A stretch of DNA of 64,000 nt from Bilophila wadsworthia ATCC 49260 (GCF_000701705.1 NZ_JNJP01000012.1:1-64000); one strand, 5' to 3'; positions 31,129 to 38,808 are shown, counted from the stretch's first letter. The notes: generated by a model not told the origin, from the sequence alone. A program made the numbers and translations.

Positions 31129-32841
31129 ATGTATCAAAGTAAAGGCGTCACCTTCGACGCGGCTCCCTCACAGCGGGAAACCGACGAGAACGGGTTCCTG
31201 CACGTCGGGGCGTCGCACATCACGAAAGCGACGGTGAACCCCTATTACGGGCGGGAGATTCCGGGCTGGCAGGAAGCCGGGCTTGACCCCGAGGCTGTCT
31301 ATTACGGGCTTCGTGACCCGGAAGAACTTCAAGCATCGCTTGAGACATGGGCCGGGCTGCCGCTGCACATTGAGCACCACATCGACAGTGCGGAAGAGCC
31401 GCAGAAGCTCACCCGCGTGGGCGCGGTGGGCACGGGCGCGGTCTGGAACCCGCCGTATGTGGATGCGCCGCTGACCGTGTGGGATCGGGCCGCCATCGAC
31501 GCCATCGAAGACGGTTCCTTCCGGGAACTCTCCTGCGCCTACCGCTACGACCCGGATTTCACGCCGGGCAGCTACGAGGGCACCCCCTACGATTTCATCA
31601 TGCGGAACATCCGAGGCAACCACGTCGCGCTGGTCGAAGAAGGGCGGGCCGGTCCGGACGTGGTGGTGGCGGATTCTCATCCAACTTCAACGAAAAAAGG
31701 AACGCTTATGGGCACGTTTAAGAAATGGTTCCGGGGCGCGCAAGACGACAACCCGGACATCGAAAAGCAGGAAGTGGAGCTTGCGCAGGCCATCATCGAC
31801 CTGCACAAGGTCGACCCCGTGACTGGCGAAATCGTGGATATCACCGAAGACGAGGACAAGGCGGAGGAAATCCGTAAGCTCATCGGTGAACTGTCCGCCA
31901 AACTCGACCCCGAGGACGTCAAAAAACTGACGGACTCCCTCTCCGATCTGGCCTACTCCAAGGCCACGGGTGATGAGAAGCCGGAGAAAAAGGAAGCGAT
32001 GGACGAAGAAATCAAGAAAGCTATGGACGCCTGCGGGCTTGATGCGGAAGACCCCGCCGAGTCCCGCGCCTTTGCCAAAGGCGTGAAGTACGGCGAGGAA
32101 CTGGAGCTCAATCCGGACGAACGCAGGAAGCTCGACCGTGAGCATGAGTCCGAGGGTATGAAAAAGGCTATGGATGCCTGCGGCCTCGACGCCGAGAACC
32201 CGCAGGAGAGCAAAGCCTTTGCCGAGGGCGTCAAGTACGGTGAGGAGCGGATCCGGAACCCCGAGGAACGGAGCAAGCTTGACCGGGAACACGAATCCGA
32301 GGACGAACGCCGCGAACTCGGCAAGGACGAGGACAAGGACGCGGCCATTAAGCGCATCCTCGATTCCGTCCCCGACCTCACACCGGAGCAGAAAAAGAAG
32401 CTGACCGACTCCCTCGCCGATCTCGCCTATTCCCCCGCGACCGGAGATGAAGCCCCGGACGACAAGGGAGCCGCTCAGGACAGGGCATTCCGCCGCCGTG
32501 GTCCGCGTCCTCTCACCGCAATGGACGCCGCCCGCATCAAGGCATCCGCAGTCGCCGAAGCGCAGGAGCATATGCGGAACCTTACCCGTGCCGTGCGCGA
32601 CGTGCGCGGGCTGGTGGGCGAACTTGACCCGTTGTCCTTCGACTCCGCGTCCGACGTCTACGGCTACGCGCTGGAGCAGCTTGGGGAGAATCCCCGCAAG
32701 TATCCCCGGCAGGCATGGCCCGGTATGATCGATATCCTCCGCAAGCAGAAGGCGACACCTTCCGTTGCACGTGACGCGGCCCCCGTCGGGCGCATGTCCG
32801 GCAGCTTCGCCGGTCTTTCCAATATCACCATTGCAGAATAG
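31129..32841 (+). CDS. DUF2213-type prohead protease with scaffold-like C-terminus
   Basis: 570 residues. The N-terminal ~180 residues (TKATVNPYYGREIPGWQEAG; GLPLHIEHHIDSAEEPQKLT; RELSCAYRYD; IMRNIRGNHVALVEEGRAGP) are a DUF2213 prohead protease. The rest is highly charged and helical, probably the scaffold. An internal ATG region at 31708 (MGTFKKWFRGA, AACG upstream) might give a separate scaffold product. The linker contains two 49-residue tandem repeats. Confidence 0.82.
   Translation: MYQSKGVTFDAAPSQRETDENGFLHVGASHITKATVNPYYGREIPGWQEAGLDPEAVYYGLRDPEELQASLETWAGLPLHIEHHIDSAEEPQKLTRVGAVGTGAVWNPPYVDAPLTVWDRAAIDAIEDGSFRELSCAYRYDPDFTPGSYEGTPYDFIMRNIRGNHVALVEEGRAGPDVVVADSHPTSTKKGTLMGTFKKWFRGAQDDNPDIEKQEVELAQAIIDLHKVDPVTGEIVDITEDEDKAEEIRKLIGELSAKLDPEDVKKLTDSLSDLAYSKATGDEKPEKKEAMDEEIKKAMDACGLDAEDPAESRAFAKGVKYGEELELNPDERRKLDREHESEGMKKAMDACGLDAENPQESKAFAEGVKYGEERIRNPEERSKLDREHESEDERRELGKDEDKDAAIKRILDSVPDLTPEQKKKLTDSLADLAYSPATGDEAPDDKGAAQDRAFRRRGPRPLTAMDAARIKASAVAEAQEHMRNLTRAVRDVRGLVGELDPLSFDSASDVYGYALEQLGENPRKYPRQAWPGMIDILRKQKATPSVARDAAPVGRMSGSFAGLSNITIAE
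32011..32304 (+). repeat. two tandem 147-bp repeats in the scaffold region
   Basis: Units at 32011-32157 and 32158-32304 each encode KKAMDACGLDAE..P.ES.AF followed by A.GVKYGEE and KLDREHESE. A second, outer pair (KKLTDSLSDLAYSKATGDE and KKLTDSLADLAYSPATGDE) flanks them, so the array is nested. It looks like internal duplication within the scaffold. Confidence 0.8.
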
Positions 32842-32851
32842 GAGGCACACC

Positions 32852-33490
32852 ATGCCTTTGCAGTCCCAAGTCAATCTTTCCGTCGCTCCCGGCGTTGCGG
32901 GCGATAAAGCGACGCCCGACCAGAGCATCTACACCCCGCTCAACCCTCTGGCGGCGGTGGCCCTCCCTGTGGGGCGCTTCGTCTTCCCTGTCGTGGATTC
33001 CGGCGTGATCGACAACACGCGGGCCACCAACGTCGCGGGCACCGCCACAGCCGTGCTCGGCTTCGTGGAGCGCGTCATCAACTACGTGAACTATGAACTG
33101 CTTTCTGACGGCACCCTGACTGTCCCGGCAGGCTCGAACCTCACCGCGGCTGTGAAGGGCGACTATTGGGCCGTTTCAACGACCAAGGCCACGGTGGGGC
33201 AGGCCGTCCTTGCCTCCACCGCTGACGGTTCAATCAGCACCGGGACCCCCGACGGGACGCACCTCGATACGGGGTGGGTCGTCAAGACGCCAGGTGAAAT
33301 CGGGGAACCGATCATCATCAGCAATTGGGGACAGGCCGCAGCGTCGGGATCCGGCGGCGACACCTCGAACCTGATGCAGAAAGATTTCAGCAACGCCACC
33401 GGAGCGCTCGGCGTGGCCAACGGCGGAACTGGCGCAACCACTGCGGAACAGGCCCGCACCAACCTCGGCGCAGCCGCCGCCGGAGCGTAG
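32852..33490 (+). CDS. head decoration/cement-like protein
   Basis: 212 residues from ATG 32852 with GGAGG upstream. Position between protease and capsid gene and the beta-rich sequence (YTPLNPLAAVALPVGRFVFP) fit a capsid cement protein. The C-terminus (GALGVANGGTGATTAEQART) is a repeat type normally seen in tail-fibre shafts. Confidence 0.65.
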   Translation: MPLQSQVNLSVAPGVAGDKATPDQSIYTPLNPLAAVALPVGRFVFPVVDSGVIDNTRATNVAGTATAVLGFVERVINYVNYELLSDGTLTVPAGSNLTAAVKGDYWAVSTTKATVGQAVLASTADGSISTGTPDGTHLDTGWVVKTPGEIGEPIIISNWGQAAASGSGGDTSNLMQKDFSNATGALGVANGGTGATTAEQARTNLGAAAAGA

Positions 33491-33500
33491 GAGGTACTAC

Positions 33501-34514
33501 ATGAATCCGACTTTTGAACAGGCCAAGCGCTACGGCTTTATCTTCCCGGGCGCCCGCATGTGGGCAACCCCGGAGAACCGCGCCCGCATTGCGCAGGACG
33601 CCGCGCTCATCACTACTCCGAACACGACCGTCCCCGCCGAGCTTCTGGCGTATATCGACCCGATGGTCATCGAAATCCTGACCGCGCCCCGGCGCGCCCG
33701 CGAAATCTTCGGCGAAGAGAAGAAGGGCGACTGGACGACCCCGTACATGAAGTGGCGCGTCGACGAAATGACCGGAAAGACCGAGCCGTATTCCGACTAT
33801 GCCAACGGCACGACTTCGGGCGTGAACTCCGAATGGCAGACCCGCGTGCAGTACGTCTTCCAGACGTCCATCACCTACGGCGACTTTGAAGTGGACATGT
33901 CGAGCACGGCGAAAGTCAACCTCGCTGCCTCCAAGCAGCGCGCGGCGGCCAACGTCATCGACATCGACCAGAACCGTTTCTACCTGCTCGGCGTCGCCGG
34001 GAAGGAAATCTACGGTATCCTCAACGATCCGAACCTCCCTGCTGCGATCACCGCAGGGGCCACGGGCACGGGCGGCTCCACGAAATGGGCCGACAAGACC
34101 ACGGTGCAGATCTACAATGACGTCCTCGCCCTGTTCGCGCAGCTTTCCGAGCAGTCCAGCGGCCTCATTGACAAGGACACGCCCCTCAAGCTCTGCCTCT
34201 CCCCCGAACTGGCCGTTCGCCTCGGCGCGGCTACCGATTTCAACGTGTCCGTGCTGGATATGTTGAAGCGGTACTTCACCCGCATTGACATCGTGACCGT
34301 CCCCGAGCTGCACAGCATGACCGCCGGGGAAACCATGTTCCTCATCGCCCCCGAAGTGAACGGGCAGCGATCCGGCACGCTGGCCTTCGGAGAAAAGATG
34401 CGTGCCGGACGCGTCGTGCCCGACCTGTCCAGCTTCCGCCAGAAGTTCGTCGGCACCACCTACGGCGGTATCGTGCTCATGCCCTTTGCCTTTGCCCAAA
34501 TGACTGGAGCCTAG
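33501..34514 (+). CDS. major capsid protein (DUF2184)
   Basis: 337 residues. Length and sequence (ELLAYIDPMVIEILTAPRRA; TYGDFEVDMSSTAKVNLAAS; KLCLSPELAVRLGAATDF) match the DUF2184 capsid family, which has the HK97 fold. Strong GGAGG upstream. It is the last gene of the head unit, followed by a terminator. Confidence 0.85.
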   Translation: MNPTFEQAKRYGFIFPGARMWATPENRARIAQDAALITTPNTTVPAELLAYIDPMVIEILTAPRRAREIFGEEKKGDWTTPYMKWRVDEMTGKTEPYSDYANGTTSGVNSEWQTRVQYVFQTSITYGDFEVDMSSTAKVNLAASKQRAAANVIDIDQNRFYLLGVAGKEIYGILNDPNLPAAITAGATGTGGSTKWADKTTVQIYNDVLALFAQLSEQSSGLIDKDTPLKLCLSPELAVRLGAATDFNVSVLDMLKRYFTRIDIVTVPELHSMTAGETMFLIAPEVNGQRSGTLAFGEKMRAGRVVPDLSSFRQKFVGTTYGGIVLMPFAFAQMTGA

Positions 34515-34532
34515 TCCCATCCTTCCCTCCAT

Positions 34533-34580
34533 GCGAAAGCCCCAACCGCCTGTTTAACGGTTGGGGCTTCTTTGCATCTT
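34533..34580 (+). terminator. terminator after the capsid gene
   Basis: AAGCCCCAACC and GGTTGGGGCTT form an 11-bp stem around a ten-base loop, followed by CTTTG. It ends the head transcript. Confidence 0.8.
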
Positions 34581-34665
34581 TGGGCTCTGCTCAGTAATGA
34601 TAACTTCTGTCCTCTACATGCAAAAAGTAAGCAGAAATGCGCCTCGGTGTTCTGATAGTCGTTCT

Positions 34666-34694
34666 TTGACAAGGGAATAGGGAAAGGATAGAAA
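34666..34694 (+). promoter_or_regulatory. promoter of the 28-aa membrane peptide gene
   Basis: -35 TTGACA (34666-34671) and -10 TAGAAA (34689-34694) with 17-bp spacing. It would give a leader of ~30 bases that includes the SD hairpin. Confidence 0.5.
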
Positions 34695-34707
34695 ACCGCT
34701 GTGGGGC

Positions 34708-34726
34708 ACTCTCCTGAAAGGAGGGT
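34708..34726 (+). promoter_or_regulatory. hairpin that sequesters the ribosome-binding site
   Basis: ACTCTCCT pairs with AGGAGGGT (one G-U pair) around a GAA loop. The whole Shine-Dalgarno sequence of the 28-aa gene is in the stem, five bases from the ATG. Such hidden sites are common in type I toxin mRNAs. Confidence 0.55.
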
Positions 34727-34731
34727 ACTCC

Positions 34732-34818
34732 ATGCGACACTTCCTCCGGGACGTCGCTGTCCAAGTGATTGGCGGCGTCATTGTGGCTGTGGTGATTCGG
34801 TTCATGCTGAACCAATAA
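34732..34818 (+). CDS. 28-aa membrane peptide, possible type I toxin
   Basis: MRHFLRDVAVQVIGGVIVAV plus VIRFMLNQ. One hydrophobic helix with a basic N-terminus. It has its own promoter, a strong but sequestered ribosome-binding site and two strong hairpins downstream, an isolated gene between the head and cargo blocks. These features are those of type I toxin loci; no antitoxin RNA can be proven from the sequence. Confidence 0.55.
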   Translation: MRHFLRDVAVQVIGGVIVAVVIRFMLNQ

Positions 34819-34825
34819 CGCAGTT

Positions 34826-34858
34826 GCCCCGGTAGGAGGTGCGAACTCCAACCGGGGC
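34826..34858 (+). terminator. long hairpin downstream of the 28-aa gene
   Basis: GCCCCGGT and ACCGGGGC, extended by GGAG/CTCC, form a 12-bp stem with a seven-base loop. There is no T-run, so it may stabilise the mRNA instead of terminating it. Confidence 0.5.
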
Positions 34859-34895
34859 GCAAACTTGAGATGATCAATCTCGGGAGGGTGTCCCA

Positions 34896-34937
34896 CGGGG
34901 CGGCAGGTGTGTCACCACTTGCCGCCCTTCCTTTTTT
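34896..34937 (+). terminator. terminator downstream of the 28-aa gene
   Basis: GGGCGGCA..GTG and CAC..TGCCGCCC form the stem, followed by TTCCTTTTTT. It ends the small transcript. Confidence 0.8.
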
Positions 34938-34968
34938 CAATAGCCATTCCCGTGCTCGGGGTCAAGGG

Positions 34969-35895
34969 CTATCCTAGCATCAACCTGTTCGCGGTCTTCG
35001 CGGCACGGATGGCCGCTCTCATTTCCGAGATTCCCGCGTCAATCCACGTCTGGGCGTTGTACGAGTTGGACTGTAGGATGCCGAGAAGCGGATCCTTCGA
35101 GATGTTCTGCTGGGAACATACCCGGTTCAGCAGTTCGGGATAAGTGCTCTCCTTGACGCGCAAGAGCTCGTTGACGAATCGGTGGAGCCGGGAGCGGGTT
35201 TCCCCCGCGAATTCGATCCATTCCTCTTCGAGGCGGTCGAGGGCCGCGATGCGGGCGGCGTAGACGCTGGAGGCGGGAAGCGCAGGGTACGGAATCGCGG
35301 ATTCCGCCGTGGGTATGGCATTGATGGCGCGGACACGGACGGAAAGCAGGAACTCGCGGGCCTCGGGCATAAGCCGGGCCGGGAGCTGACTGTATTCCGC
35401 GATGCGGAAGTGGCGGTTGTGCTTCGCCCATATCTCGGCGCGGGCCTTGCCCTGCACGGCGGCGGGGTATGTCGAGAGCTTGGCGTCTACGATGAGCTTG
35501 AGCTCGGCACGTTCCGCCGCACTGATCAGCTCGTCGTTGAGCGTCACAGGCTGTTCAACGGGCACCCTGTCGCCGTACTGCTCGATGACGTCCAGCACCC
35601 ACTTGCGGAATGCCTTTGCTACCGGAGTCCGGGCGAACATGGCGAGGAGGTGGCAGCCGCGAAGTGAGAAGATGCGGGCGCGACCCTCAGCCCCGTTTTG
35701 GGGCTGTGCGGTAATTTCAACTAGTTGCGTCATGTCTGGCGTGAATTCATCGGCGTTATTTCGGTAAAGACGCGAAACTTGATTTTCGCGTCCATACCCA
35801 AGAGCTCGTGCGAGTTCTGTAGCGCGAATCCAAGGCTGATTGCCGCGAGTTATGGGGGAGAAAGTGAAATCGTTGAAGCAAAGAGAATGAGACAT
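34969..35895 (-). CDS. BRO-N family antirepressor, locus 1
   Basis: 308 residues from ATG 35895 (MSHSLCFNDFTFSPITRGNQ). The N-terminal Bro-N domain (PWIRATELARALGYGRENQV; IFSLRGCHLLAMFARTPVAK; AFRKWVLDVIE) is closely shared with the gene at 57397-58281. The C-terminal part differs. Such proteins act as antirepressors or DNA-binding regulators in phages. Expression should be held down by the C4-like RNA in the same leader, which matches the ribosome-binding region. It is antisense to the late operon. Confidence 0.82.
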   Translation of the reverse strand: MSHSLCFNDFTFSPITRGNQPWIRATELARALGYGRENQVSRLYRNNADEFTPDMTQLVEITAQPQNGAEGRARIFSLRGCHLLAMFARTPVAKAFRKWVLDVIEQYGDRVPVEQPVTLNDELISAAERAELKLIVDAKLSTYPAAVQGKARAEIWAKHNRHFRIAEYSQLPARLMPEAREFLLSVRVRAINAIPTAESAIPYPALPASSVYAARIAALDRLEEEWIEFAGETRSRLHRFVNELLRVKESTYPELLNRVCSQQNISKDPLLGILQSNSYNAQTWIDAGISEMRAAIRAAKTANRLMLG

Positions 35896-35897
35896 AA

Positions 35898-35934
35898 CCA
35901 ACTCCTACTGTTAAGAGTTGGCATCGCCGATGAA
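35898..35934 (-). promoter_or_regulatory. C4 target region of antirepressor 1 (sites a and b)
   Basis: Site a, CAGTAGGAG (35902-35910), includes the Shine-Dalgarno AGGAG. Site b, TTCATC, is at 35929-35934. CCAACTC and GAGTTGG (35898-35921) also form a stem around site a. Both a and b are complementary to the C4 RNA upstream. Confidence 0.7.
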
Positions 35935-35938
35935 TGAC

Positions 35939-36020
35939 GATGCCGGGTGTTCATCACCGCCAGTAGGAGCGGCTCCCTGCCTTTAGCTTACGCTTGGACA
36001 TATCAGGGACACCCGGCATC
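35939..36020 (-). ncRNA. c4: C4-like antisense RNA, copy 1
   Basis: 82 bases on the minus strand. Stem P1: GATGCCGGGTGT with ACACCCGGCATC. P2: CCCTG/CAGGG around an AGC-GTAA-GCT mini-hairpin. P3: CCGC/GCGG with loop TCCTACTG. This is the layout of the C4 RNA of phages P1 and P7, in which two seeds pair with the antirepressor's translation start. Seed a' CTCCTACTG is fully complementary to CAGTAGGAG at the Shine-Dalgarno, and b' GATGAA to TTCATC. It lies in the leader of the gene it should silence. Confidence 0.8.
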
Positions 36021-36031
36021 AGGAAGATGCA

Positions 36032-36070
36032 AGTATAGCAGAAAACCAAAGTCAAAAAGAGTCTTGACTT
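36032..36070 (-). promoter_or_regulatory. promoter and operator of C4/antirepressor locus 1
   Basis: Extended -10 TGCTATACT (36032-36040, minus strand) just upstream of the C4 RNA. The dyad AAGTCAA-N8-TTGACTT (36049-36070) covers the -35 region. Both are conserved at locus 2. Confidence 0.6.
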
Positions 36071-36091
36071 CGGCAAAAGGGCACAAAAAGA

Positions 36092-36146
36092 GCCATACTA
36101 TCGGGTGGCGTTGTCCGCCTACTGTTGGTGTGATGAGCACCGTAGA
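36092..36146 (+). ncRNA. divergent seed-bearing RNA element, copy 1
   Basis: On the strand opposite to C4: after CATACTAT (possible -10), CCGCCTACTGTTGG carries a nine-base match to AACAGTAGG at the antirepressor Shine-Dalgarno. GGTG-TGATGAG-CACC then shows GATGAG, matching site b, in a seven-base hairpin loop. Copy 2 has the same frame with its own seeds. I know no name for it. It could be a second antisense RNA, or, on the other strand, a target mimic of C4. Confidence 0.5.
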
Positions 36147-36187
36147 AAAAAGACAGCACAAAACGCGAAAAATGTAAAGAGAAAAGC

Positions 36188-36243
36188 AGTGGCGTTGCCC
36201 GCATCTGGATGTTCTTCATCTGCATTGGCGGACAACGCCACGT
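36188..36243 (-). terminator. terminator of the HsdR-N-like gene
   Basis: Minus strand GTGGCGTTG and CAACGCCAC enclose a long loop that holds further pairing (ATGCAGATG/CATCCAGAT region) and are followed by TGCTTTTC. Confidence 0.55.
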
Positions 36244-36252
36244 TGGAAAGTT

Positions 36253-37323
36253 TTACTTGTTATCGTATTTCAAGGCCGTAGCCCGGATTCGATCCGCAAA
36301 GGGGATAATATCTTCCAGTTTTTCGATGTCTTCCTTTGCGTCCTTATTCTCCCCATCAAACAGTCCGACCCTCCACTGTTTTCCGTTGAAATACAGGCGG
36401 CACAGAGGCTTGAGCCTGTTGTCGTCAAGAAGGATGGAGCAGTAGCTGATGCTGTCCCGCATGGCTACGCGCCCCGGATCAACGGTGCCCATCAGAAGCG
36501 ATTTGACAAGGTAATACGCCTCTTTTTCTTCCTCGGTGGTGACTATACGCGAATCCTGCTCTTTTCCTTGTGGGGTATCTTCGGACTCTATCTCTACAAT
36601 TTCCGGTTTCTGCTGCGTCATGGCATTTTTCAATCGGTCGTTGATGCGGTCGTTGATGAACTGGTCAAGCGCAGCGGTAAGGATTGGAGTGAAGCGATCC
36701 AGAACGTTTTGCGTGATACGCCCATCATACGTCTGTCCGATGAAAAAGCGTGCGAAATCTTCGTGGGGCGTTTCCATTTGTTCGGACATGAGGCGTTTGA
36801 ACTCTCGGTTGTACTTGAGTTCGTTTGCCGCGCTCATGCAGGCATCCCGATCAAACTTGCCTTTTGCCAACTTGCGCAGTTCCGGGAGCAACATTTCATC
36901 CATATCGTCAAGGACGAACTCCATATAGGGCTTGCTGTCCATTTTGTTGGCTGTTTCAAGATCGGAATAGAACCGGTAACGGTTGCCGTCCGTCAGGATG
37001 GCAATGGGGGCTTCCGTCCCGTGGAAGTAAAGCTGTAGCTGGTTGCAGTGCTTCATGTCGAGAGACGTGCCCAAAGCCTTGCACTCCAGAAGAAGGATAG
37101 GCTTGCCGTCCACAAGAATCGCATAGTCCACGCGGGCGTCCTTATATTCGCCGATGGGGGCTGAAAATTCGGGCACGACTTCCGCAGGGTTGAAAACGTC
37201 GTATCCCAGGGCCGCGATGAAAGGCATCACCAAGGCGTTTTTCGTGGCCTCTTCGGTCTTGAGGCTATCTCCCAGATTCTTTACCTTTTTCGACAATTCA
37301 GCAATTCTTTCCGAAAAATCCAT
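36253..37323 (-). CDS. HsdR N-terminal-like restriction endonuclease domain protein
   Basis: 356 residues. The first half is a type I restriction R-subunit N-terminal nuclease (NALVMPFIAALGYDVFNPAE; DARVDYAILVDGKPILLLEC followed by KA), i.e. PD-(D/E)XK with D, E and K in place. No helicase domain, no methylase or specificity subunit nearby. The C-terminal half has no domain I recognise. Probably a stand-alone defence nuclease or effector in the cargo block; that role is inferred. Confidence 0.75.
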   Translation of the reverse strand: MDFSERIAELSKKVKNLGDSLKTEEATKNALVMPFIAALGYDVFNPAEVVPEFSAPIGEYKDARVDYAILVDGKPILLLECKALGTSLDMKHCNQLQLYFHGTEAPIAILTDGNRYRFYSDLETANKMDSKPYMEFVLDDMDEMLLPELRKLAKGKFDRDACMSAANELKYNREFKRLMSEQMETPHEDFARFFIGQTYDGRITQNVLDRFTPILTAALDQFINDRINDRLKNAMTQQKPEIVEIESEDTPQGKEQDSRIVTTEEEKEAYYLVKSLLMGTVDPGRVAMRDSISYCSILLDDNRLKPLCRLYFNGKQWRVGLFDGENKDAKEDIEKLEDIIPFADRIRATALKYDNK

Positions 37324-37355
37324 TGCACTCCCCCTTAAAAAATCATGTATTGAGG

Positions 37356-38348
37356 TTATTTCTGTAACTCTTTTAGATAATTGGGAACATATTCATGGAC
37401 AGACTCTTTTCCGGGAATTTTCATTGAGATCATATCCCCTTTTTGTCCTTTTCCATAAGCGCGGGCCGTAACAATTTTTACGGCTCCATTCGCATCAAAA
37501 AAGTTTTCCAACGCACGGATACCCGAATTTGAAATTCTGCGGGTATCCATTTCGTTAAGAGGACTGGGGAAAACCAAAGCTATTGCGCACCAATTCTTTG
37601 AATTTTTTTCAAAAACCAGTTTATAGCCCCCAAGTTTGGAGTACGTAGGTAAGGATTTCTTTATGAAAGTCTCAATGTCTTTCTGCGTCCATGTATAATT
37701 GTATTCGGGGGCCTTTGGTCGGCACTCTTCGTGCCCAATGCGCCAGAAGGTATCGGCTTGCTCCCAGTCTTTGACTGTTTTAATTTTTTCACAGTCAGGG
37801 CTTAAGTTTTTTGCTCTATTTGTGGAATTGGTATTTTGGGGCGCGATTCCTTCTGGGTGCCTTGAGTTGAGCCATGCCCCTGCAACTACCAAGCAAACGA
37901 ATAGAACCAGTAATTTTTTTGCTTTGCTTGGCTTTTTTTTGTTTTGCTGTGCAAATGGGGTTGGTTTTCCACGCTCTTGGGCCAATTGTTCATCAAAAAG
38001 GTGTGCGCGGATAACCTCCATCATGGGGCTATTCACCTTTGCCAATGCCTTATTTCCATTTTTGAACTCAATAATGACGGTAGACTCAGTCGTCTTGCCT
38101 CCAGCTACCGCACCCGCAACCGCTCCGATGCCTCCAAGCAAGACGCCGCCGACAAGTGCGCCTCCCAAAGTTCCGCCGAGCTTTTTGACCGATTCTTCAT
38201 TGGCTACTTCGCAAGAGGCAATACTGGAAAGAAAAAGTTCCTTTGCTCCAAACATTTTTGAAGAGCAACGCAACTGGTTTTTATTTTTAATGTAAATATA
38301 TTCTTCTTTCCCGTAGTCCCCTGCCAGAAATTTGATGTAGGTAGCCAT
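37356..38348 (-). CDS. membrane cargo protein with glycine-zipper segment (330 aa)
   Basis: The N-terminal part has a glycine-zipper-like stretch (GGTLGGALVGGVLLGGIGAV) between PH-like beta segments, a lysine-rich linker, one transmembrane helix (KLLVLFVCLVVAGAWL) and a C-terminal domain with four cysteines that is probably outside the membrane. I recognise no named family. It is adjacent and co-oriented with the nuclease-like gene and may form a unit with it. Confidence 0.65.
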   Translation of the reverse strand: MATYIKFLAGDYGKEEYIYIKNKNQLRCSSKMFGAKELFLSSIASCEVANEESVKKLGGTLGGALVGGVLLGGIGAVAGAVAGGKTTESTVIIEFKNGNKALAKVNSPMMEVIRAHLFDEQLAQERGKPTPFAQQNKKKPSKAKKLLVLFVCLVVAGAWLNSRHPEGIAPQNTNSTNRAKNLSPDCEKIKTVKDWEQADTFWRIGHEECRPKAPEYNYTWTQKDIETFIKKSLPTYSKLGGYKLVFEKNSKNWCAIALVFPSPLNEMDTRRISNSGIRALENFFDANGAVKIVTARAYGKGQKGDMISMKIPGKESVHEYVPNYLKELQK

Positions 38349-38452
38349 ACATCATCCCCCTTATTATAGATGAGGCTATCATGGCATAGGCCGTTCCAAA
38401 AATCCACCGCCGCCGCCCTCCGCCCCGAAAGGGGCTTTTCCTTTGCCTGTAC

Positions 38453-38497
38453 GAACCTTGTTCACGGTATCTGCCCCGTTGTCCTGCGGGCTATCCT
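38453..38497 (+). promoter_or_regulatory. late promoter site 3
   Basis: GAACCTTGTTCACGGT at 38453-38468, preceded by a small hairpin with GGGGCTTTTCC. It reads toward the 90-aa gene. Confidence 0.6.
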
Positions 38498-38535
38498 TTT
38501 TCAATGTGCTGTATTGGCACGTAAGGAGGTAGCGC

Positions 38536-38808
38536 ATGAACGCAATGGAACTGAAAAGGGGATTTCATCTTGCGGTTGAAGATTCCCGCATCATCCCCAC
38601 CGGGAACGGGGTGTTTATCGAATATGACGGTTTCTTGAGCAAAAAGATGGAGGGGCTGAGGGCACTCCTCATTCAATGTTACCCCGACGCGGCAACACGT
38701 TTTCCAGAAGCGTTTGCACATCGCTATTCTCAGGATGAAATTGCAGAGCATAGTCGTCGGTTACGCGAGCAACGAACAGAAAAGACAGGTTTCCGAGAAC
38801 CCTGCTGA
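38536..38808 (+). CDS. hypothetical late protein (90 aa)
   Basis: MNAMELKRGFHLAVEDSRII and following, with AAGGAGG six bases upstream and a late promoter site in front. Its 3' 140 bp overlap a gene on the other strand. No family recognised. Confidence 0.65.
   Translation: MNAMELKRGFHLAVEDSRIIPTGNGVFIEYDGFLSKKMEGLRALLIQCYPDAATRFPEAFAHRYSQDEIAEHSRRLREQRTEKTGFREPC

Noticed and set aside
34591..34940. Two minus-strand ORFs of 101 and 108 codons opposite the 28-aa gene
   Set aside because: They span the terminators of the small transcript, have no ribosome-binding site and no domain. The opposite strand could still encode an RNA.
36080..36100. Sigma-54 type promoter (GG-N10-GC) upstream of the divergent RNA element
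   Set aside because: The spacing fits at both loci but the consensus match is weak and it lies in a generally conserved stretch, so conservation alone is no evidence.
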